Assembly: GCA_025084515.1 (NCBI GenBank)
Contig: JAJAGP010001983.1
Location: 79,652 to 143,651 of the forward strand
Length of the DNA: 64,000 nt
Source of the DNA: Ancistrus triradiatus
Taxonomy: Eukaryota; Chordata; Actinopteri; Siluriformes; Loricariidae
Direction: 5' to 3'
The notes beneath the pieces were generated by a model, which worked only from the letters and a program-made list of their open reading frames with translations, had not been told where the DNA came from and did no database searches. Within the stretch, counting starts at the first letter, position 1, and the number at the start of each line of letters is the position of its first letter. This document shows positions 33,419 through 45,414 of this stretch, piece after piece. A program made the position numbers and the translations under genes.

Positions 33419-33565
33419 TAATTTTGGAATATTTTCCTCAATAAATAAATGACCAAGTATAATATTTGTGTCTCATTTGTTTAACTGGGTTCGGTTTATC
33501 TACTTTTAGGATTTGTGTGAAAATCTGATCATGTTTTAGGTCAAACTTTCAAGCACCACTGTATA

Positions 33566-33822
33566 TAAACTGGTTCACATTCACTCGTTGAGTTTCTGTT
33601 TCATCTGGCTGATCTTCTGTGTTGTTCGTAATATTGTCTCTCAATGCATTTTTGATCATCAAACAAAAGTGCCAGGTCCATCACACCATCCCCATAAGTG
33701 TTACAGCTTTCCCCTACACAGAGGAATTCCATGAATTACCAAAGGTTTAGTATAAAATAGTTTAGTCTTCCACTCAGTGGTATCTCTGATGTGTTTAGGC
33801 ATCGATTGTACCCAGTTCTCTT
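33566..33822. other. Intergenic, no feature
   Basis: Nothing recognised. Confidence 0.5.
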
Positions 33823-33920
33823 GTGAAAATACCCTTTATATTTACATTGTAATAGCATAAAAAGACTGTGGTAATGTCCGGTCCATGTCCATTCCTGTCA
33901 ACGTCCTGTTTCACAGAACT
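33823..33920 (+). repeat. Dispersed repeat R2, direct copy
   Basis: It matches the reverse complement of 18411-18508. Weaker similarity extends rightward to about 33960. Confidence 0.6.
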
Positions 33921-34805
33921 TCACACAACGCAGATGTTAAACGATGAATACCTGTATCTGGCTCTTACTTCTGAGTTGCTGTCACACTTATCCATGGATT
34001 GAACAAGAGATGTTCATGACCGGAGGTTAAATCGATACTAGTCAGACACATCCACGCTGGGACACTTTTAGAATGACAATTAACCTAACACATGCCTTTG
34101 GAATGTGAGGGGAAATCAGAGCATTCAGTGTATTTAATCCAGACATAAATAGTACAATTGTGTATCATTAGTTAAGGCAGCTAAATGTCAAGAAATTAAA
34201 ACAATTCCAAGTGTCTTTGGGTTCATCCAGACATCTGGATCTACTGCAGATCCACTGTGACAAAACAGAAACGGATTCAAAACTCACTTTTGTTCCAGCT
34301 TTCATTTTGATTCAATGTTTAAACAGGCATGACCAGCAGCTTGGGTAAACCTCTCAGATTCTACTCTAATTAGCAGAGATAGGAGACTCAGTGAGGCGGC
34401 GTTGGCTGTGCTCTGTGCTGGAGTCTGTCATTTATCAGTTGCATTTGGTTACCTCATTCACTCTAAACTGACTGAAACAAAAACTTTGGCTTGAGGAAAA
34501 CTTTATCCTCAGCTTTGCTTTGCGCACTGTCACTGTCACCACATTCAGACTTTGTGCCTCATTTATGCAAACACAGAATGTAGAGGGGCAAAGCTGTGCC
34601 CTCCTGCTTCCCAATCAGTCGTAGTGTCACAACTGTGCATAATATACAAGCCTGATAAATGCTGAACAGATTAAGTGATTCAACACTAAAGTGCCATGGA
34701 TGAGACATGAAGAACAAATTGCTTTAATTTTGTTTATACTAACGGAACTGATGACTTTACTAGTTTAAAGAATGCCTTTGCTTTAGTAGTAATATGTACT
34801 TTTGG
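33921..34805. other. Intergenic, no feature
   Basis: No frames or repeats are recognised in this unit-copy-looking sequence. Confidence 0.5.
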
Positions 34806-34933
34806 TAGGTTATTTAGTTCTAAGTGGCTAAAACATATAACTATGAGCTATCATTACTGATGATAGTGCTGGGGCATTATGTGAAATGTAGTGCCTGTAG
34901 TGAATTTGTGTAGCATGTCCTGTAGGTCGGCTG
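34806..34933 (+). repeat. Local duplicate D1, copy 1
   Basis: It shares ACTATGAGCTATCATTACTG, GATGATxGTGCTGGG and GTAGCATGTCCTGTAGGTC with 35888-35988. Confidence 0.7.
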
Positions 34934-35887
34934 ATTTTTTCACTATTGTGATTTCAGTGGGGCACAGAAACACTGGGTCTGATGATGCCCCTGCGACATA
35001 TACAGTTATTCAGCCAGAATGTAAAACATACAGCAAATACCCACAGGAGACACCCAAGTCACTGGATTCAATAAATAATACTATTGAAAGGTAAGCCACT
35101 GTTTTAGGTAATTATTTTAAATGAGGAATTGCTGATGGGAGATTGCTGTTTGAATCAAAATGATAATGAATAGCTGATTTGTATTGTATTCTTATTGGTT
35201 GTCTTCCATCTGTAGTTCTGCACAACTGTTTGTACAATTCAGTGGTGCATGGCTGTATAGTATGTGGTTGGGATATTTAGAGTTGAAGTTGATGCTTTAT
35301 GCTTTGATGTTAATGTTGCTGTGCAATTCATGCCGTGCAATACAAATTCCACGCCTTTAGAGACAATGAGCTATGGCATAGGAACCATACATCTCTCTGA
35401 ATTCGACTTTTTATTCCAATTATTTCAAGTCCCATTAAGTACTACAACTCCCAAAAGCAAAAACCTCCACAGTTTGATCTTTTCCCCCAACATACTCAGA
35501 CACTATCTGCCTTACAAAGGTAAAGTAGCCAAAAGTAATAGTTTATCTCACTCAGGTCTTTATTGTCCATACATAGCCACACACTAACCTCAAACCACAT
35601 CAACCTTTTAAGTAATGTGACACACTTACTGATGTAGTTGAGGATTTCCTACCCTGATTTCCCTACCTTGAATAAGAAACATGTCTAAGGTGAATGACAA
35701 AGTCGAGGTAATTAAACTATTTTTTAAATTAAATTTAATACCAAGTCCTGTAAGCCTTTAAACGTCTTAGCTGACTGACTGAAGGTAGTGTTAAATGTAT
35801 AATATTTGTACCTTGGTTTTTCACCAGAATGTTTTTGTAAAATTGGCCAAGATGATGCTTTTGCTTTTGGAGTGTTTCTAGCTAAAT

Positions 35888-35988
35888 GAGGTTGTACAGT
35901 TCTATGTGGTTAAAACATATAGCTATGAGCTATCATTACTGATGATGGTGCTGGGACATATGTGTAGCATGTCCTGTAGGTCTGCTAC
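35888..35988 (+). repeat. Local duplicate D1, copy 2
   Basis: It is a direct copy of 34806-34933 lacking about 25 bp near GTGAAATGTAGTGCCTGTAG. It lies 1.08 kb downstream. Confidence 0.7.
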
Positions 35989-36281
35989 AGAGCTACTTCA
36001 TCCAGTTCAAGTCCAATAAAACGCTAAGGATCACTGACAATCTGTATTTAATCTGCCAATGCTAACTAGTTGTTTCAACATTGATTTTTCTTATTTTCTT
36101 CTCTCACGTCTTCCTCTTCTTCTTCATACCCACTTAATCCAATTCAGGATTGTGGGGAGCCAGGGCCTAACCGGCTACACAGGTCAGGATTCGAACCAGG
36201 GAATCCTCTGGAGATGACTGCGAGTTGTGAACTATGAGGTGTCTGTGAGCATTATCATAGTTCTATAGCAAACAAACAAAG

Positions 36282-36559
36282 GAACCCATTTTGGACAAAA
36301 ACATGTCTATACTGTATGACTATACTGAGATGAACAAAAATACATTCATGTATTTGATTTAATAACTAGATGGTCCTGTAAAAATGTACTAAGAGTACAC
36401 TTGGGATTTTTGGTATATTATCAGGTTCTTGCCTAAATGTGATAGGAGAAATGTGTACTTTAGTTAAATAGTCGACAGAACCTTGGTGTAAAAGTGGGTT
36501 TTATAAGTACACTGTCCTTCATCTCTCCTTGAGGCTCATATAAGAAAGAAACCCTGGGA
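36282..36559 (+). repeat. Local duplicate D2, copy 1
   Basis: It is collinear with 38103-38378: CATTTTGGACAAAAACATGTC, ACATTCATGTATTTGATTTA, CAGAACCTTGGTGTAAAA and AAACCCTGGG. It lies just upstream of the larger T array. Confidence 0.8.
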
Positions 36560-36868
36560 AGAGCCAGGCTGAAAACTGGAACCCATTCTGTTCTGAGCAG
36601 CACCACAGGAGCCATAGTTTAACATCACACAGCTAATCAGTGGTGAAAAACCTGGAGGTGAGAGGAAGCATCGTAGATGAAGTGAACTTTACAACACTAA
36701 TTAGTAATATACAGGGTAAACAACATTAACCTGACTGTCCTACATGCTCAAAAGTGCTAATTAGCCCTTGTTATTAAGGTATTTAACTTGTATGACACTG
36801 AATGACTGTTTCAAGTGTCTGTGCCATCACAAGTGGTGAGCACAATGGTTTAATTGAGCTGAAGTGAG

Positions 36869-36869
<1 letters not shown>

Positions 36870-36906
<37 letters not shown>
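36870..36906. repeat. (GT)n microsatellite at array edge
   Basis: About 18 GT units lead directly into array T. Confidence 0.95.
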
Positions 36907-36908
<2 letters not shown>

Positions 36909-38025
36909 CATGTATGTGTTACATTGTGGGGACCAAATGTCCCCACAATGATAGAAAGCTCTGACATTTTGTTACATGTTGGGGACACCTTGCTGGTCCC
37001 CACGAGGAAAACAAAAACTTAAAAAAAAAAAAAAACAGTCAAAAGATTTGCTTTAAGTTACTGAGGTGAAGATTGGGTTTAGGGGCAGGTATAGCATTAA
37101 TTAGCAGCAATGATCATTATGGAAATGGAAAGTCCCCACAATGATAGAAAGACAAACATGTGTGTTTGTGTGTGTACATGTTTAGGTGGAATGTCAGAAC
37201 TTTAGAAAGTCCACATACAATGTCAGGACATTTTCAGACTTTGGTGAAATCTCTGGACCTCAATCCAAGTCCTGACTTTTCTAAACATTTTTATTCCAAA
37301 GATGACATTTTTATTCCAAAAACTAAAAGAGACAAAACGTTTCCTTTTGGTTACTGAGGTTTGGTTGGGGTTAGGGGTTGGGGTTAGGGTTAGGTGTAGT
37401 GTTAATTAGCTACATTTATCATTATGTCTATGGAAAGTCCTGACACTGATAGTGAAACAAACCTGAGTGTGTTTATGTGAAATGTCAGGACAATTGCCAG
37501 AAACTCCACATACGATGTCAGGACAAATTTACACTTTGTCTTGGTGAAATGCCAAGACAAAATCCATGTCCTGACTTTTCTGAACAAATTTATTCCAAAA
37601 ACTGAAAGAGCCAAATGTCTTCCTTCTGATTACTGGGGTTAGGATGAGGGTTACCTGTAGGTGTAACATTAATTAGCTAGAGTAATCATTATGTCAATGG
37701 AAAGTCCTTCTGAGGATAATGAAATAAATGTGCATGTGTGTGTGTGTAACCAAGGTTTTTTTTCTTATACTTGTGAGGACCATATGACCCTTGAAAGATA
37801 GGACCAACTGGATATATTTGACTTTGTGGAGACATTTTGCTGGTCTCCACAACTTTAATTGCTTGTTTACAAGAACTACATCTTTTTTTTGTAAAACCAA
37901 AAGAGCCAAAATACATGTTTTTACTTTCTGTGATTAGAGTTAGGTGTAGGTATAGAATTAATAAACTCTAGCAATCATTATGGCGATGGAAAGTCCCCAA
38001 AACCATATGATTACCAATATGTGTC
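36907..38025. repeat. Tandem array T, about 4 units
   Basis: Four units (near 36911, 37165, 37470 and 37750) repeat the order given for 23871-24577, including GGTTAGGGTTAGGTGTAG at 37370-37400 and TATGTCAATGGAAAGTCC. Two middle units contain a variant with GTCAGGACATTTTCAGACT and an ATTTTTATTCCAAAAACT segment. Confidence 0.85.
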
Positions 38026-38102
38026 TTTTTCAGGGGTCATGTTTATATATCATTGCTGGGACTAAATGAAATAAGAACAACCCAAATATCTAGTGCAAAT
38101 AT

Positions 38103-38378
38103 GAACTCATTTTGGACAGAAACATGTCTATGTTGAGGTAAACATGACTACACTGAGGTAAACAAAATTACATTCATGTATTTGATTTAATAACTAGAAG
38201 GTCCTCTAACACTTGTGATTTTAGTATATTAGCAAGTTCTTGACTAAATGTGATAAGAGAAATGTGTTCTTTAGTTAAACAAGAGCCAGAACCTTGGTGT
38301 GAAAACGGGTTTCATAGGTACAGTGTCCTTCAACTTGGCAAGGTAAATCTTGGGGCTCATAAGAAAAAAACCCTGGGT
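38103..38378 (+). repeat. Local duplicate D2, copy 2
   Basis: Direct copy of 36282-36559 on the other side of array T. Confidence 0.8.
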
Positions 38379-39200
38379 AATTAGTAGTTTATAGGTAATT
38401 AATACAGAAGGCCATATAATCCCAAATGCTTCCCCATTTTTTCCTTGACACTGTTCTTAGATATGGCGATATTTTGCGGAGGAGGAAGCTAATATAGTCT
38501 ACAATATGTTTAATCTTGTAAAGGCATTTTAAAAAATACCAGGTCTCCAACCTACAGATGGAGCTCTTTCCACACTCCTCGAGTCTTGCGTGTCCTCGGT
38601 GGCATCGTGTTTAATGACGAAGCTCAGATGGCGTGCTAAGTATGTCCTCTGGGAGGTTTATTGTAATGGCAGTTTAGCCATCAACCCGACACGAGGTGCT
38701 GCCACAGAGCACATCTGCTGCTGCGGGGAATAACACTGCACTCTTCAGCTTTAACCTGTCACACTTAAGTACAGCCTTGATTCAATCCATCTCCTTCAGT
38801 GCTCACCCAGTACACACCATTTATTCTGTTCATAAAATACGTCCTGTAGATTGTGTGCTGCTTTATACATCTTACTTTAATTTATTTGCCTTTTGTTTTT
38901 ATCACATGAGACAGAATCCAATCCATTGGACCTAAAACAGCTCAAAGAAGCGAAAACGCAACTTTTCAGTCACTTACAATGAATTCTAAACAATGAGACA
39001 ATGGGAAACTTCAGAAATCAGTCTCCCAAAGCATCCCATTTGATCCCTGGTCAAGGTCATGATGGAAACCGAAGCCTGTCTTTTGCACAGGGTACCAGTG
39101 GTAGTGTTCCATAACCGCACCACCTAGCCTTCATGTTGCAAAAGCCAGCCCTATGCAGGGTCCAAATCCAGGTCTTCAGGAACTGCTGTTTTCAGTAGCT
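38379..39200. other. Intergenic, no supported gene
   Basis: The 79-residue frame at 38696-38935 has no recognised feature. No repeat is identified. Confidence 0.45.
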
Positions 39201-39204
39201 AGCT

Positions 39205-39655
39205 TTTGCTCCTGAGTCTTTAGTCTATAGTCTTTTAGCTGTACTCAGGATTAATCTCCTTACTCACCAATGCATCTAAGGCAAAAATACTTACCTCACT
39301 AACCTCATCACAATCACTCTGCACTACAAACTCAAATTGCCTCCTCCCCCTAGGACTAATCTCAGAACTATGGGCGACCTTCTTTTCTGTGACCCCTTAT
39401 CTATGGAATGCCCACTCGGACCATCTGGGGGCATGGCAGAAGATTGAGGGTTTTAGAACAGGACTCAATCTTTACTTTTTAGCATAATGTATGACTCAGT
39501 TGATCTGTCGATTGTTGCTTTTTTATGGTTTTATCTTAGTTTTTGTCTTTTATTGTAGCGCTTTTACCTTGTAGCACTTTGAGATTTATTTTAAATGTAA
39601 AGTGTGTTACAAATAAAATGTATTATTACTGTTATTATAAATGTAAATAGACTAA
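39205..39655 (+). pseudogene. LINE ORF2 C-terminus and 3' tail (L2-like)
   Basis: In one frame around 39370-39485 the sequence reads ATFFSVTPYLWNAHSDH and then GFRTGLNLYFLA before a stop. This is the standard end of fish non-LTR retrotransposon ORF2 (VAAPxLWNSLPxxxR, FKxxLKTxLF). It is followed by GCACTTTGAGATTTATTTTA, AAGTGTGTTACAAATAAAATG and a short TTA repeat, as in L2-type tails. It is 5' truncated, as is usual for LINE copies. Confidence 0.7.
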
Positions 39656-39667
39656 TTGACCAAAAAA

Positions 39668-40182
39668 AAAAAAAAACCTCACCAGGAAGGGGTTGTTGGA
39701 ATCGAATTAAACTCTATATGTGTAAATGTAATAATGATGTAAGTGATTACAATATAGAGCAAAGAGATAAGTTTATTTGGGAAAAGTGTACAATTGAAAG
39801 GAGGCTCTAGTACCGTTAGGCCGCCTCTATCCTGGATACAAGATGAGATACGGTTGGGCATTGGAGGCAAACAGGTTCCGTATGGTATCTTGTGACACAT
39901 TTCCCCACAGATGTTGTAGCTGGTCCTGTAGATCCTGCACACTTGTAGGTTGTCGAAGCTGGTGACACAGCTTGTCCCATATATGTTCTATTGGTATTAA
40001 ATCAGGCAGGCAAAGGAATTATTGCAATGTGGTGAAAACATTCCTGGGAAACCCTTGCTGTGTGGGCGAGCACTGTCCTGCTGAAAAATTCCAGTTGGAA
40101 GCCCTGCCATGAGATGCAACACATGGCAGCAGGATGCCCTGCACATATCGCTGAGTTGTTAGTGTCCCTTGTATCACTACTA
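39668..40182 (-). pseudogene. Tc1-like family F, 3' half
   Basis: On the minus strand it ends GAGGTTTTTTTT at 39668 and carries the C-terminal transposase region in decayed frames. Visible cues in complement are GGCATTGGAGGCAAACAGG, ATGTTGTAGCTGGTCCTGTA and CCTGCTGAAAAATTCCAG (the QDN region). Its ends match the 3' end of the copy at 13335-14420. Confidence 0.7.
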
Positions 40183-40185
40183 GTT

Positions 40186-40330
40186 GTGCACAAGCAGTTA
40201 GCACAGACACCACAGCTCCCGAGATTCATGGTTTGATCCTGACCTTAGACTCTCCCTTTGTAGAGTTTCTCTGGGTACTTCAGTTTCCTGTTCCAAAGAC
40301 ATACATTAATATCTAAATGAATGAATTAAT
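40186..40330 (+). repeat. SINE-like repeat S2, copy 2
   Basis: GCACAAGCAGTTAGCACAGA, TGGTTTGATCCTGACC and TTTGTAGAGTTTCTCTGGGTA occur in the order seen at 28325, followed by CTCAGTGTGAGTGTGTCTG further on. Confidence 0.55.
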
Positions 40331-40872
40331 AGTTAACTGGACGCACTAAATTGCCTCAGTGTGAGTGTGTCTGACTAGCAAATGTTATAAACCTGCTCCT
40401 GTCATGATTATCCGTTGATGCTGATGTGGCGTTAAACAAGCAAAACCACGAATTAGAGCTTGTGAGATGTATAAAGACCTTTTATATCAAGGCATAATTC
40501 AGACTGAACCCATCATATTTGACACATGTGAGTTCAGAATTCAAGTACATGAGCGAATTAAGCACTTCCCAGATGAAAGCAGAAGTTGCATCCAGAGTCA
40601 AAATCATCTTGAAGTTCAGTTTGTGCTTTTTTTTGTTTTTGTTTTTAACCACAAGTCAAACCAAGTAATGATGTTTAATGTTTACTCTTTGTTGTATGCG
40701 CTAATAGCTGGATTAAGTAAAATAGAATAGCATTCATGCATTCCGATCAAATTGAGTACATCGAGGCCAATTAAATTGTTAGTTAAATAATCTTTAAATT
40801 AGAATAAAAGGATCAATAAAAGAAGAATATTGCATGTAAAACTTTATGAATCATATTACATTTCCGCTCTAA
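40331..40872. other. Intergenic, no feature
   Basis: AT-rich. Frame 40467-40730 has no family resemblance. Confidence 0.5.
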
Positions 40873-41275
40873 CTACAACTATATAAGACAAACGTTGTGG
40901 ACACGCCTTCTTATTCTGAGCTCTGCTATTGTCAGCAACAACTACTTGTACCATAATATACAGCATAGATTGCCTAGTAGAATGGTTTTAAACTGAATAC
41001 TCCAGTGACTCTCTTATATGCTACATTTATAGTTTTCCACTTCCAACAAGTCAATTCCAAGTCAACTTTATATGCCCTGTTTGTCCTTAAACAGGTCCCA
41101 TAGAGAATTGGTTTGCCAACTTTGATTAGACCTTGGTGCAGTGCACAGAACCTTGCCTCAACTACCTCCATCATATGCCTTGAAAATGCACTGTAATGCT
41201 AAAAGTGAGCAGGGCTTAATCAACACCAGAACTGACCTCACATCATGTTCCAAATCTATGGAAATCCCCTAACAT
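40873..41275. mobile_element. Non-autonomous TIR element H, 3' truncated
   Basis: The left end ACAACTATATAAGACAAACGTTGTGGACAC corresponds to the TIR of the intact copy at 60431. The interior matches it in order (AATTGGTTTGCCAACTTTGA, CCTTGAAAATGCACTG, GACCTCACA). The right end is lost. Confidence 0.65.
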
Positions 41276-41775
41276 AATTAATATTCAATACTGCATTGCA
41301 CAGAAATGTTTCTATTCAAGTTCTAGTTCCCTATTGGCGTGTTCAAATCAACAACTTTACTATTGTGCCCAAACTTTTTATTAAAAACTTTAAACTGAAT
41401 AATTGTTTGTTTATTCCCACTATTCACTAGGTGTTTGAAACCACAATACATGTAAGAGGTGTTTAGGTTTTAACACATGACCTCGGCACGACTTAGAAAT
41501 TCCGCATGTTGAAAATAATGCGGTGAAATTAGCAGTTCATTTGCCAAGTAGTTTAACAACGAGAACATGTTACTCACCACAGTTTTCGTTTATCTACTTG
41601 TTATTTACTTTTTCTTTGTGGTTATTTTTTCTGCGTTACCTGTGGCTGATTCATTTGGTAAAAATGCAACAAAAGCACGTAACGAGGGTGTCTTTGCACA
41701 TTAGTAATAAAGGCCATAAATGGTGTTTGTATGACCACGTTTGGTCAAACTGAAGCTGGAGAGTAGACATCACAC
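41276..41775. other. Intergenic, no feature
   Basis: Nothing recognised; the short frame 41523-41753 is hydrophobic but without context. Confidence 0.45.
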
Positions 41776-41985
41776 ACATTCCATTGTGTGTGGGGGGGGG
41801 GGTGGTGTGTGTGGTGGTGTGGTGTTTGTGTGTGCGAGCCGCCTACGCGTCCGGGCCTCCCCTGGCAGAGAAGCCGTTTCTCCTTCGTTTGAAAATCCGT
41901 TTCATAGGGAATGCTGAAAATCCACACACACACACAACATACACACACACACACACACCCACACACACACACCAAAAAAAACAAC
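41776..41985. repeat. Facing GT-rich and CA-rich tracts
   Basis: 41784-41838 is G/T-only in long stretches (GTGTGTGGGGGGGGGGGTGG), and 41922-41975 is almost pure AC. The 80-bp centre (CGAGCCGCCTACGCGTCCGG and on) is CpG-bearing. The two tracts are complementary and could form a long imperfect stem. Confidence 0.8.
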
Positions 41986-42800
41986 AGTGTCATAATCATC
42001 GGGATGACACGTGCCTGCAGGAAGAAGCTCCTCCTGTCATCCTTATAATGGTCGTGCAATTTGTCCCAAACGTAGGGAATTTTTTCCCCTCCCTGGAACT
42101 TTTAAAATCCATTTCAGCAATGTGGGACTCTGGAAATGACCTATCCCTGAACAAAAGCAGATGTCCATTGACGCCTCACGGTGAATTGTCCTCACTGGCT
42201 TGCCTTACGGCTGACTGGCTTTCATGAAACAGCTGAGGTGACTGATCCCGAGGTTTGCGTTGCGTGTCACCTGTTGGAGCAATTTGTCTGTGGGTATTTC
42301 TTTAATTTTCCCAAATGTCCACCCTAACCCCCCTTTTTAATAATGTCCTATTGCTGATGGGCCTGGGGTTTTCACATTGCGTGTCACTGAGGCCTTCCAG
42401 ATGGTCGCCTCCCACGCGAGACCTTCCAGTAGTTTGTCTGTGTCTTTTTATTATTCAGTTGAAGTGACCTTTTGATGTTAGAACTATATACAATTCATAT
42501 AAAAACATATTTCACCGGGTTATTCGTGTTTAAAAATCATCCTCTTCAGTAGCGGTTTTATGGAAAAGGCTTGGGATTGCTAAGTAAAAGGTTTAAGTTT
42601 AAATCTTGGCTTCTGGCTAAGCTGACATCTGCTAAGTGATTCCTCCTCAAAAAATCAGCTTTACTGTGGACATTTTTTTATTTGCTATTACTTTAAGTTA
42701 TAGCCTTTTCTGAGAATGATGCCCAAAACTATTATTGTTGAAACGTCCCTGCTAGCTAAGTTAAGGCTAACTAGCAAGTTTCACGTGTGGCCCAAAAGTC
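41986..42800. other. Intergenic, no feature
   Basis: Nothing recognised. Frame 41784-42227 spans the microsatellites and is not credible. Confidence 0.5.
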
Positions 42801-44434
42801 TAGTGGTGCTTGACAAAAACAAAAAAGTTTGTGAACTCTTTAGAATTTTTTATATTTCTGCATAAATAGGATCTAAAACATCATCATTTTCACACAAGTC
42901 CTAAAAGTAGATAAACAGAACCAGTTAAACAAGATGAACCAAAATATTATACTTGGTCATTATTAATTGAGGAAATGATCCAATATTACATATGTGAGTG
43001 ACAAAAGTATGTGAAACCTCTAGGATTAGCAGTTAATTTTGAAAGTGAAATTAGAGTCGGTGTTTTTCAATCACTGGGAAATGAACAAATCAGGTGTGAG
43101 TGGGCACCCTTGTTTTAGTTAACACAGGGATCTATCAAATTCTGCTCTTCACGAACACGTTTTTGTGGAAGTGTATCAATGGGGCTGAACAAAGGAGATT
43201 TTCTGAGGACCTCAAAAAGAGTTGTTGATGCGCATCAGCCTGGAAAGGTTTACAAACCCACCCTAAATAGTTTTGGACTCCACTAATCCACAGACAGACA
43301 GATTGTGTACAAATGGAGGAAATTCAAGACCATTGTTACCGCTCCCCAGAGTGGCTGACCAACAAAGATCACTTTCAAGAAGAGCAAGCTTGTAATATTT
43401 GGCAAGTTCAACAAGGACCCCAGGGTACCTTCTAAGTACTGAAGGCCTCTTCTCACATTGGCTAATGTTAATGTTCATCGAGTCCACCATCAGAAGAACA
43501 CTGAACAACAATGTTGTGCATATGGCATAGTTGGCAAGAGAAGCCATGCTCTCCAAAATGACATTTGCTGCTCGTCTTGAAGAGATCACGTGGACAAGCC
43601 GAAGGCTATTGGAAGAAGGTTTTGTGGATGATGAGACCAAAATAGAACTTTTTGTTTAATAAGAAAAGCGTTATGGTTGAGACAGGAAAACACTGCATTC
43701 CAGCATAAGAACCTTTCATCTGTGAAAACCCAAAAAAAAAAAATGGTGCTGGTAGTATCATGGTTTAACCTGTTTTGCTGCATCTGGGCCGGAAGGCTTG
43801 CATCATTGATGGAACAATAAATTTCTGAAATGAATATCAGAGAATTCTAAGGAAATTTTTTTCCCCCCCCCAGGACATCTGTCCCTGAACTGACTCTCAG
43901 TGGATCATGCAGGCAAGACAACGACCCTAAGCACACAAGTCGTTCTACCAAATAAGGGTTAAAGAAGAATAAAGTTAATGTTTCGGAAATGGCCAAGTCA
44001 AAGTCCTGACCCTTAATCCATGGAATATTGTGTGAAGGCCTGCAAGCGAGCATCTAATGTGAGGAAAACCCCACCAACCTCCGCGAGCTGACGCTGTTCT
44101 GTACGGAGGAATGGGCTAAAGTTCCTCCAAGCCGGTGTGCAGGACTGATCAACAGCTACAGGAAACGTTTAGCTGCAGTTATTGCTGCACAGGGGGGTCA
44201 CTCCAGATACTGACAGCAAAGGTTCACATACTTTTGCCACTCTCTAATATGTAATATTGGATCATTTCCCTCAATAAATAAATGACCAAGTATAATATTT
44301 TTGTCTCATTTGTTTAACTGGGTTCTCTTTTTCTACTTTTAGGACTTGTGTGAAAATCTGATGATATTTTAGGTCATATTTATGCAGAAATATAGAAAAT
44401 TCTTTAGGGATTACAAACTTCCAAGCACCAATGT
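42801..44434 (+). mobile_element. Tc1 family B, full-length span, heavily decayed
   Basis: The left end is TAGTGGTGCTTG with an extra CAAAAACAAAAAAG insertion. The right end is CTTCCAAGCACCAATGTC. Between them, the leader, the transposase start (GGAGATTTTCTGAGGACCTC), the HTH, the catalytic core and the C-terminus (AGGAAACGTTTAGCTGCAGT) follow in order, but with many one-base indels. No piece longer than about 60 residues stays in frame. Minus-strand frames here are shadows. Confidence 0.85.
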
Positions 44435-45410
44435 CAGCTCAAAACAACATCTAGGTAAAGATATAAAAATAATAGGATTTACTTTTGTTTTGTTTATAAA
44501 CCAAACACTGTTAATGATAATGGGTGGAAGGAAGAGATTTTGGGAGACGCCACACACTTGCATGATATTATTGGTTTGAACAATCTGCAGGAGCACTAGG
44601 ACTTCACCATATTACAATAAGTGCGTACAATTGAGCAGGTTTCAGCTTGAGTGTCGTTTGTCACATGAGTTGTGGTTCTACAGTACACAGGAAATTAATA
44701 CCAGTCCATTTTCTGCTCTCGGATGGACATGGCTTAAGGTATAAGGATTACTGCAAAGCCAATACATTTCCACTCTGTTCGGTTTCATGTTATAAGTAAC
44801 CATGTTACAGAGACTAAGAAACAGATGTTTTGAATTAGTTAAAAAATGTAACTAATCAGGGCTTTAAATGTGGCTAAAGTGCTTGAAGCCAGTGCTTTGT
44901 CACTCTGATGTGTCCAGAATCAGCAAAAATGTGTACAGAACATCATGATTCATCAGTTTAAACCACATATTAACTGGGTATCTCTGGATGCTAGTACAAA
45001 AACTGCAATCTAGCTACAAGTCAAGTAATATAAGAAGTTAACCAAAAATGTGCGGAGAACAAAAGTGAGCATGACACATTGCTGTGCAGACCTGGGCTAA
45101 AGCCTAGACACATATGATCAGAACATTGGTTACATGTTTTTTTTTGTTTGTTTGTTTTTTCAGTTTAATTTAGTCCGTTCTATATTATTATTATTTATTT
45201 ATTTTTTTTGTGTTTTTCTGTACATCATGCAAGGCAAACCTTTATGTTTCCAGTTTTTTCTCTAGTTTACACAACCAAATTAATGTAACATTAATACCAC
45301 TTAATGCCTTACTTGGGTTTAATTTAAAGTGAAAAAGCTAAAGTGAAAGCTATGGTGCTTACACTTTTGGCTGTAAAGTTTTTGCGAGCTACAAAAAGTC
45401 CAAAAATAAC
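44435..45410. other. Intergenic, T-rich runs
   Basis: Nothing recognised; homopolymer T tracts lie at 45138-45160 and 45196-45210. Confidence 0.5.
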
Positions 45411-45414
45411 ATAG

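Larger units (their letters stand above)
31443..33561 (-). mobile_element. Tc1 family B deletion derivative with nested family A
   Basis: Both TIRs are intact in outline (CAGTGGTGCTTGAAAGTTTG at 31443, AACTTTCAAGCACCACTG at 33561), each with TA outside. Family B reads on the minus strand. Its interior has two large deletions: from the C-terminus to the middle of the transposase near 31718, and from the N-terminal part to the far TIR near 31950. A family A element sits inside at 31967-33418. It is a two-layer insertion. Confidence 0.9.

Noticed and set aside
37370..37400. Interstitial telomere
   Set aside because: Only two to three TTAGGG-like units, embedded in a larger repeat unit.
43263..44053. 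Minus-strand frames over the Tc1 at 42801
   Set aside because: They are shadows of a plus-strand decayed transposase.
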